NCBI GenBank assembly: GCA_023101885.1
Contig: JALPQD010000295.1
Span: forward strand, 1,086,501 to 1,150,500
Length of the DNA stretch: 64,000 bases
Reading direction: 5' to 3'
Origin: Typhlomys cinereus
Taxonomy: Eukaryota > Chordata > Mammalia > Rodentia > Platacanthomyidae
Numbering within the stretch: position 1 is the stretch's first letter; each line of letters opens with the position of its first letter. The notes under the pieces are model-generated. The model was not told the origin of the DNA, searched no databases, and saw only the letters and a list, made by a program, of their open reading frames with translations. The translations under genes were made by a program, and so were the position numbers. Of the stretch, positions 59,258 to 64,000 are shown piece by piece.

Positions 59258-59640
59258 TCTTTCCTCCCTCCCTCCCTCCCTCCCTCCCTCCCTCCCTCCC
59301 TCCCTCCCTCCCTCCCTCCCTTCCTTTATTTTCTTCCTTCCTTCCTTCCTCCCTCCTTCCCTTCCTCCCTCCCTTTATTTCCTTCCTTAATCCCTCCTCC
59401 TCCTCTTCTTTATTTCTTCTCCTTCCTTCTTCCTCCTCCCTCACTCCCTTTATTTCCTTCCTTCCTCCCTCCCTTCCTCCTCTCTTATTTTCCTTCCTTC
59501 CTTCCCCTTCCTTCCTTCCTTCTTCCTTCCTTCCTCCCTCCTCCCTCCTCCCTCCCTCCCTCCCTCCCTCCTTCCTTCCCTCCCTCCCTACCTTCTTGTC
59601 TTCCTTCCCTCCCTCCCTTCCTTCTTGTCTTCCTTCCCTT
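59258..59640. repeat. Long (CCTT/CCCT)n polypyrimidine tract
   Basis: About 380 bp of almost pure pyrimidine on the plus strand, made of CCCT, CCTT and TTCC units with short TTTATTT interruptions. It creates several long overlapping artefact ORFs on both strands (PPSLPPSLP and EGGREGGRE peptides), none a gene. Confidence 0.97.
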
Positions 59641-59644
59641 TCTG

Positions 59645-59725
59645 CATGTAACACAGGCTGGTCTGGAACGTGAGATCCTCCTGCCTCGGCCGTCCAGGGC
59701 CAGGATCACACGTGTGCGGCCCCCT
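59645..59725 (-). mobile_element. B1 fragment, antisense
   Basis: ATGTAACACAGGCTGGTCTG, GAACGTGAGATCCTCCTGCC, TCGGCCGTCCAGGGCCAGGA. It abuts the polypyrimidine tract, which may derive from its tail side. Confidence 0.6.
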
Positions 59726-60322
59726 CTCAGTCCTGCTTCCCGTGTGTGGCTACCCTCCCTGCCCTCACAGGACACAGCTCCCAGGAGAGGACCCTGCTTG
59801 TCCTTGGCCCTGCACACAAAGCACTGGAGCACCACAGGCTGTGTTGGCGCCATTCACAGATCCTAACGTACCTATGTTCTTCTTCTTCCTCTTACTGGAT
59901 GCCTTCTGTTATACTTACAATTGCGCTGGTCTACACGTTTTAAAAATTGAAATCTGCCTTCATCATTTTTTGGAAGGAGACAGGCTATATATATATTTGA
60001 AATATATGACAACATTTCATAAGTCCTTTACTGCGAAGCACTAGAGATCTCTACCTGTGTTTGAAATAAAAATAAATGCATCAGTCATCATTTTCCAAAG
60101 CGGTCCTGCTCGGGCTGCCCAAGCCTACCCTCAAGGAGGACTGTTCTTGCCAATCAGTGTCCATCATGCTACATGGAGGCAGCAAGGAATCATTACAGTT
60201 TCATTCATGTGAACTGCTCAAGTCCTGAGGCACAGCACACCTTCCAGGAACTCTCTGAGCTCTGACTGGACACTCATCATTGGATACTCTGATTGGACCA
60301 CTCGCTATACCTGTATCTTCTT

Positions 60323-60412
60323 TTTTTTTAAACTTTTTTTTTTTTTTTAAATATCACTCTTGTTTATGTTTTTTTTTTATTCAATTGTGTGTGTGTGTAT
60401 GTATGTGCGTGC

Positions 60413-60449
<37 letters not shown>

Positions 60450-60647
60450 ACCACGGACGAATTCGCGAACCACCATGGACGCCTCCACCTCCTTCTGCCC
60501 CGGGATTCACAGGCTCCCCCCTACCAGGACCAGAAGCGCAGGCCGCCCCCGCTTCCGCCTGGCGTCTATACGTGGGATCTGGGATCCGAACTCAGGACCT
60601 TCCGCCTGCAAGGCGGAGGCTTAACCCCTGAGCCACCTCTCCAGCCC
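60323..60647 (-). mobile_element. Young B2-type SINE, short subfamily, copy 7
   Basis: Antisense: T-rich tail, ATTCAATTGTGTGTG, body, CCTGAGCCACCTCTCCAGCC head. Perfect 14-bp duplication ACCTGTATCTTCTT at 60309-60322 and 60648-60661. Lacks the GTAAACA segment. Confidence 0.93.
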
Positions 60648-60920
60648 ACCTGTATCTTCTTAATCTCTCTTCATTCCAAAATTTAGGAAAAATCACTCTT
60701 CAGGTTCAGATTACTTTTTCTTCCCTCCCCCCAACTCCCAGGTCAAAACTCACAGTCCTCAAGATGAAACCACATGGCCACTCACACCAGAAAGGATGCC
60801 AAATAAACACCATCATACTTATGTGAAGTGAATGCCAATTAATAAGCAGAAGAGGCCATCTGTCAGGCAAATCCACTCTCTGCTGTCAGGTTAGATAGAC
60901 CCCGAGTGTGAACTTGAGAC

Positions 60921-60958
60921 TGGGCGGGGCTTGTCTTACGGAACCAATAGGCTTCCGG
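60921..60958. promoter_or_regulatory. Promoter-like cluster: GC box, CCAAT box, ETS site
   Basis: Within 38 bp lie GGGCGGGGC (60922-60930, Sp1-type), CCAAT (60944-60948) and CTTCCGG (60952-60958, ETS core on the minus strand), followed by a GC-rich stretch to about 61035. It sits inside the LNX1 5' intron, where the short LNX1 isoform starts in other mammals. No first exon could be recognised beside it, so promoter function is inference. Confidence 0.35.
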
Positions 60959-62424
60959 CCATTTCCAGCAGCCACACAAAGGGCTCCCGCCCCCTTCCCA
61001 ACCCTCAACCAGCGCTGTTCAGAGAGCGCGTCTCAGGCATGACAGCATCTTGGACAGACTCCGTCCCGGGTGCCTACCCAGGCCCGGTGGCATTGGACTG
61101 TTTGTTACCTATGTGAATCTTCCCTGGGGGTGGGGGCACAGTGCTCTGCCCCTCTCCCCATGTGCCCCTTTCTAGTCACGTGTCTCCGGAGTCCCTTTTT
61201 TCTGTCTCAAGCTGCTGGAGAAAATGTCCCCAGTTCTTCAGCCACCCACTGCACTTGTTAATGAACACCAGAAAGAGCAGATTTAAAACAAGTCGAGAAG
61301 CCACGTGCACGGGGCAGTCAGGTGCCAGGCAGCCGGGACCCCAGGTCCGGGGCTGCACACATGGGGGTTGGGGTGAAGCACTGTGCCCCCAGGGAAAAGA
61401 TCAGGCAGGTAACAAACAGTCCAAGGCCAGGCTGGGTGGGCATGCACGACTGTGCATGCATGAGACACAGTCTCTGAACAGTGTCAGTTGTGTGTTGAGA
61501 AGGAGGCAGGAGCCAAGTTAAAGCCTTTAGCTTTATACTTTCTTCTATTAGTTTACGGTTCTTTTCTGTAAAAATGTGTGATCCTACATTTGATCCTTCA
61601 AACCTAAATTACAATTGATGACACTATGATCACAGTCTCTAACACATGACAGGCACTGTTTGTCATGCTTCGTGACCATCCAGTCCTACGCCATCTCCAT
61701 GAGTGGCATGCTACCATATGAGTGGCGTGCTACCATATCCCCACGTTGCCAATGAGAATTAAGACACAGAGAAACGAAGCAACTTCCCTGGGCTCACTGG
61801 TAACTAATTAGAGGGAGTGATGGAATTGTAGTTGGTGTATGTTGCCTAAGGATGTCAGATGCCACACAGCCTGAGAGCTGAGAATTGGCAGTGACTGCAA
61901 TATGGGAGGCAGGAGAAGGGCGGGGAGCATGAGAAGCAGATCATTTGCTACAGCCTTCTTTTGTTTTGAAGGGTGTCACTCACTGCAGTGGCTGTGATGA
62001 GAACCCAGGCAGCAGGGGCTGCTGAGCCTGTTCTAGTCAAAATGTGTCTTCTGCACCGCCACAGACAGGCCTGGCCCCTGAGCATCACACTGCCTCGGCT
62101 TTGCTTCTTCCGGTCTCCATGACCACGTGCCCAGGTCCTACATGCGCTTGGCCTTCCCGTCTCACTGCTGTTCTTCCTCTGACGATCTCTGGGACTAGGT
62201 GCTGCCTGGCATCCTGGAAGCAGAAACCTACACACTTATTAGGTCTAGGCTTGCGGGCACTGCAATTTGGTTTATTTATTCTGTCTCTAAAGGCGGCTTT
62301 CAGTCCATGCACTGTATGCAGGTACCATGGGACGCAGGTCTCATCAAGACAAGAGCAGCTCCTATTCCTTACAGTGCACGTGACTGTAACCACCAGAGCT
62401 CATTGAAGCTTTTTCTCTTAAGTG

Positions 62425-62567
62425 AATTGTGTGTATGGGATACGTATATATATATGTATGTGTTTCCATGTGACTGGTCACACATGAGTGTGGGGGTGCA
62501 CATGCATGTGAGTACACATGTGTGTGAAAATCCTGCAGATGGTAGCAGGAATTGTCCTTGATCGCTG
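62425..62567 (-). mobile_element. B3-like SINE, left part (split by insertion)
   Basis: GTGTGTATGGGATACG, TGTGGGGGTGCACATGCATG and GAATTGTCCTTGATCGCT: the GT-rich and first body part of an antisense B3-like SINE, continued at 62851. Confidence 0.55.
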
Positions 62568-62850
62568 TGGTAGTTACTCCTCCTGATGCTGTGAGACAAG
62601 ACTCACATGACTGGTTTAAGGGGAAAGAGATTTATTTGGCTCGTGGTTCCAGAGGGGAGATATGGTCCGTTATGGCAGGAAAGGCTTGTTGGGCAGCAGA
62701 AGCTGGAGGCAGTGCAGGTTACAGTAGTCATCATGGAGGCAGAGAGAGCAAGATACAAGCTAAAAGCCCACCTCCTGTCCATGTCCCTTTGTCACAGCAG
62801 GCTACCCCTCCTAAAAATGCCATAACCTTCCCAAACATTTAAACCACAAC
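62568..62850 (-). repeat. Medium-reiteration rodent repeat (copy D), nested in a SINE
   Basis: TGATGCTGTGAGACAAGACT, GATTTATTTGGCTCGTGG, CAGAGGGGAGATATGGTCC and TAACCTTCCCAAACATTTAA match copy A at 16486-16880. Its ends, GTGGTAGTT and AACCACAAC, are roughly inverted. Confidence 0.65.
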
Positions 62851-63066
62851 AATCACTCTTCTACCTTATTCTTTTCAGGATGGGTCTCTAAACCTATAGC
62901 TTAGTAATAGAGCTGTTCAGGGAATCTTCAGATTCCCAGCTCTTCTTTTGGGCCTGGGATTACAGGCAGGCTGCCACGCTCATCTGGTACCAGATGGTCT
63001 ATAGATCTGAGCTCCACTTCTGCTTGTGTGGCAAGCACTTACCAGCTGAATCATATCTTCGACCCC
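62851..63066 (-). mobile_element. B3-like SINE, right part
   Basis: TCACTCTTCTACCTTATTCT, GGATGGGTCTCTAAACC, TGGGCCTGGGATTACAGGCA, CACTTCTGCTTGTGTGGCAA and ACTTACCAGCTGAATCATAT complete the B3-like order interrupted at 62567. Confidence 0.6.
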
Positions 63067-64000
63067 TTGGTACTTTTCCCTATCAGAGGTATTGTGCAAG
63101 GGCTTAGTTTCTCCATCATTGCCCTAACTGGGTGACGTTATCCCCACGCATTTCCCTAACATAGTCCGACATTGCAGCAAGAGGTAGAAGTCTGGGATTT
63201 TGAAGATCTCAGTCCTCTATGTAGCTGTCAATTCATCTAATAAAATTTTTAGCAATGTGGTTTAGGATATTCTGAACATTTTACTCTGGATCCATTTAAT
63301 CTTATTACCTGGCCTGACATGTAAGTGTGGTCTGTATCTCTCTCTTTTGCACATTTAGAAATGGTTTAAAGGTTAACATGTCCAGGGTCACAACGAACAT
63401 TAGCGGGTGACCAGAAATCCTGATTTGGTCAGAACTGACCTGGTTGTGAAATGCAGGCTTTCAATTTTAGAACTGGCCAGTTCTGGACATCTGAGACAAG
63501 CTGGTCACCTCATCACGGGCAGAGTGTGTGAAGTCAGAGCTGTGACCCCCAATATGCCTCTCTCACCCCTACATGGAGCTGCATTTTCTTCCCTTTTCTT
63601 TGCTTTTGCCTAAAGATTTAGCGGAAGTCAACAGAGAATGAGAGAGAATTAGGATTCGTGGTTTCACTTGCCTCCCCACCCCGTGTAGTAAAGTTCTCTT
63701 TGTTCTCAGAGATGAGGGCCCAGAAGGCCACACTCCAAATGGCTGCTTCAGCATCTTCCTTAAGGCAGCCAGCCCTTGCAGGTATGTGCTTTCGGGGTTT
63801 TCTAGCAATCTTAAGAATTGACTCTCTGTTTAGTTTAGACAGAGGAGGAGCTACAGCTAGGAGGGCCTGATAAATACCAGTACTGCTCCCTGGGGTGCTG
63901 CTGAAGAATTCCAAAGCCCAAACCAGATGTGCAGCTGACAGCAGTTGATGAGGGATGGCGGGGGGCTTGGGTACAGTCCACATGCCAGGTCAATTCCTTA

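Larger units (their letters stand above)
21401..64000 (-). other. LNX1: LNX1 gene (transcription unit; 5' end beyond window)
   Basis: Nine minus-strand coding exons join in phase to encode LNX1 (ligand of Numb-protein X 1) from the linker after the RING/zinc-finger region through four PDZ domains to the stop. LNX1 is a cytoplasmic E3 ubiquitin ligase scaffold. Its RING domain drives ubiquitination of Numb, and its NPAY motif and PDZ domains recruit substrates. The RING exons and the short-isoform first exon were looked for by eye up to 64000 and not found. The window therefore ends inside the large 5' intron, whose visible part is 49018-64000. Confidence 0.95.
49018..64000 (-). other. LNX1: LNX1 5' intron (continues beyond window)
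   Basis: Fifteen kilobases with no recognised exon. It holds tetranucleotide and CA/GT microsatellites, young SINEs (50255-50541, 60323-60647), older SINEs, medium-reiteration/LTR-like repeats (52134-52600, 55505-55720, 56262-56610, 62568-62850), a 380-bp polypyrimidine tract (59258-59640) and a promoter-like motif cluster (60921-60958). The stretches 50640-51960, 52610-54040 and 61060-62400 show nothing I recognise. Confidence 0.6.

Noticed and set aside
59156..59866. Open reading frames of 150-236 residues on both strands across the pyrimidine-rich block
   Set aside because: They come from stop-poor CCTT/CCCT repeat composition (PPSLPPSLP or EGGREGGRE peptides) with no conserved domain or splice context.
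49018..64000. LNX1 RING exons or the short-isoform first exon
   Set aside because: Looked for by eye on the minus strand and not found; they probably lie beyond 64000 or are too diverged to see without a search.

Overview
The window is nuclear DNA of a mammal, almost certainly a rodent. The evidence is spliced genes with long introns, many tRNA-derived SINEs beginning GGCTGGAGAGRTGGCTCAG (the B2-superfamily head), 7SL-derived B1-type SINEs, an ERV solo LTR and abundant CA/TG and tetranucleotide microsatellites. The SINE mixture points to the mouse-related clade. The dominant young SINE, with a CA-rich 3' part and an AATAAATAA tail, does not match murine B2 as I know it. A jerboa or jumping-mouse relative is possible but is inference only.

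Two genes lie tail to tail, the arrangement known for FIP1L1 and LNX1 (human 4q12, next to CHIC2/PDGFRA). Positions 1-20282, plus strand: the 3' third of FIP1L1, with six exons (6256-6282, 8273-8327, 9700-9755, 14206-14419, 19285-19422, 19999-20146 plus 3'UTR). They encode the proline-rich segment, the RD/RE-rich segment and the basic C-terminus of the pre-mRNA 3'-end-processing factor FIP1. Positions 21401 to the window end, minus strand: LNX1, with nine coding exons. Read in transcript order (high to low coordinate) they are 49017-48776, 48128-47976, 45491-45289, 42838-42467, 33337-33203, 30078-29901, 27870-27642, 22102-21944 and 21536-21401. They encode the Numb-binding linker and all four PDZ domains to the stop codon. 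The RING-encoding exons and the alternative first exons were not found and presumably lie beyond position 64000. All listed introns are GT-AG and all exon phases join cleanly, so both genes look functional.

Everything else is intron, 3'UTR or intergenic DNA with repeats. Seven copies of one young SINE family occur near 9930, 10815, 13021, 28455, 41011, 50255 and 60323, most with recognisable target-site duplications, and they split into two subfamilies by a 7-nt indel. Older B2/B3-like, ID/B1-composite and B1-like elements, MaLR-like and medium-reiteration repeats, and a 390-bp class II-type solo LTR (41782-42171) fill much of the LNX1 introns.

I found no novel multi-gene system. The best second-look items are small: a 34-nt U6 snRNA 5'-end insertion with a 14-bp target-site duplication, a poly(T)-only insertion with an 18-bp duplication, a ~70-bp inverted-repeat-bounded element at the left end, an NPAY-to-NPAF change in the LNX1 Numb-binding motif, a GTTG-repeat splice donor in FIP1L1, and a compact GC-box/CCAAT/ETS cluster near 60.9 kb.
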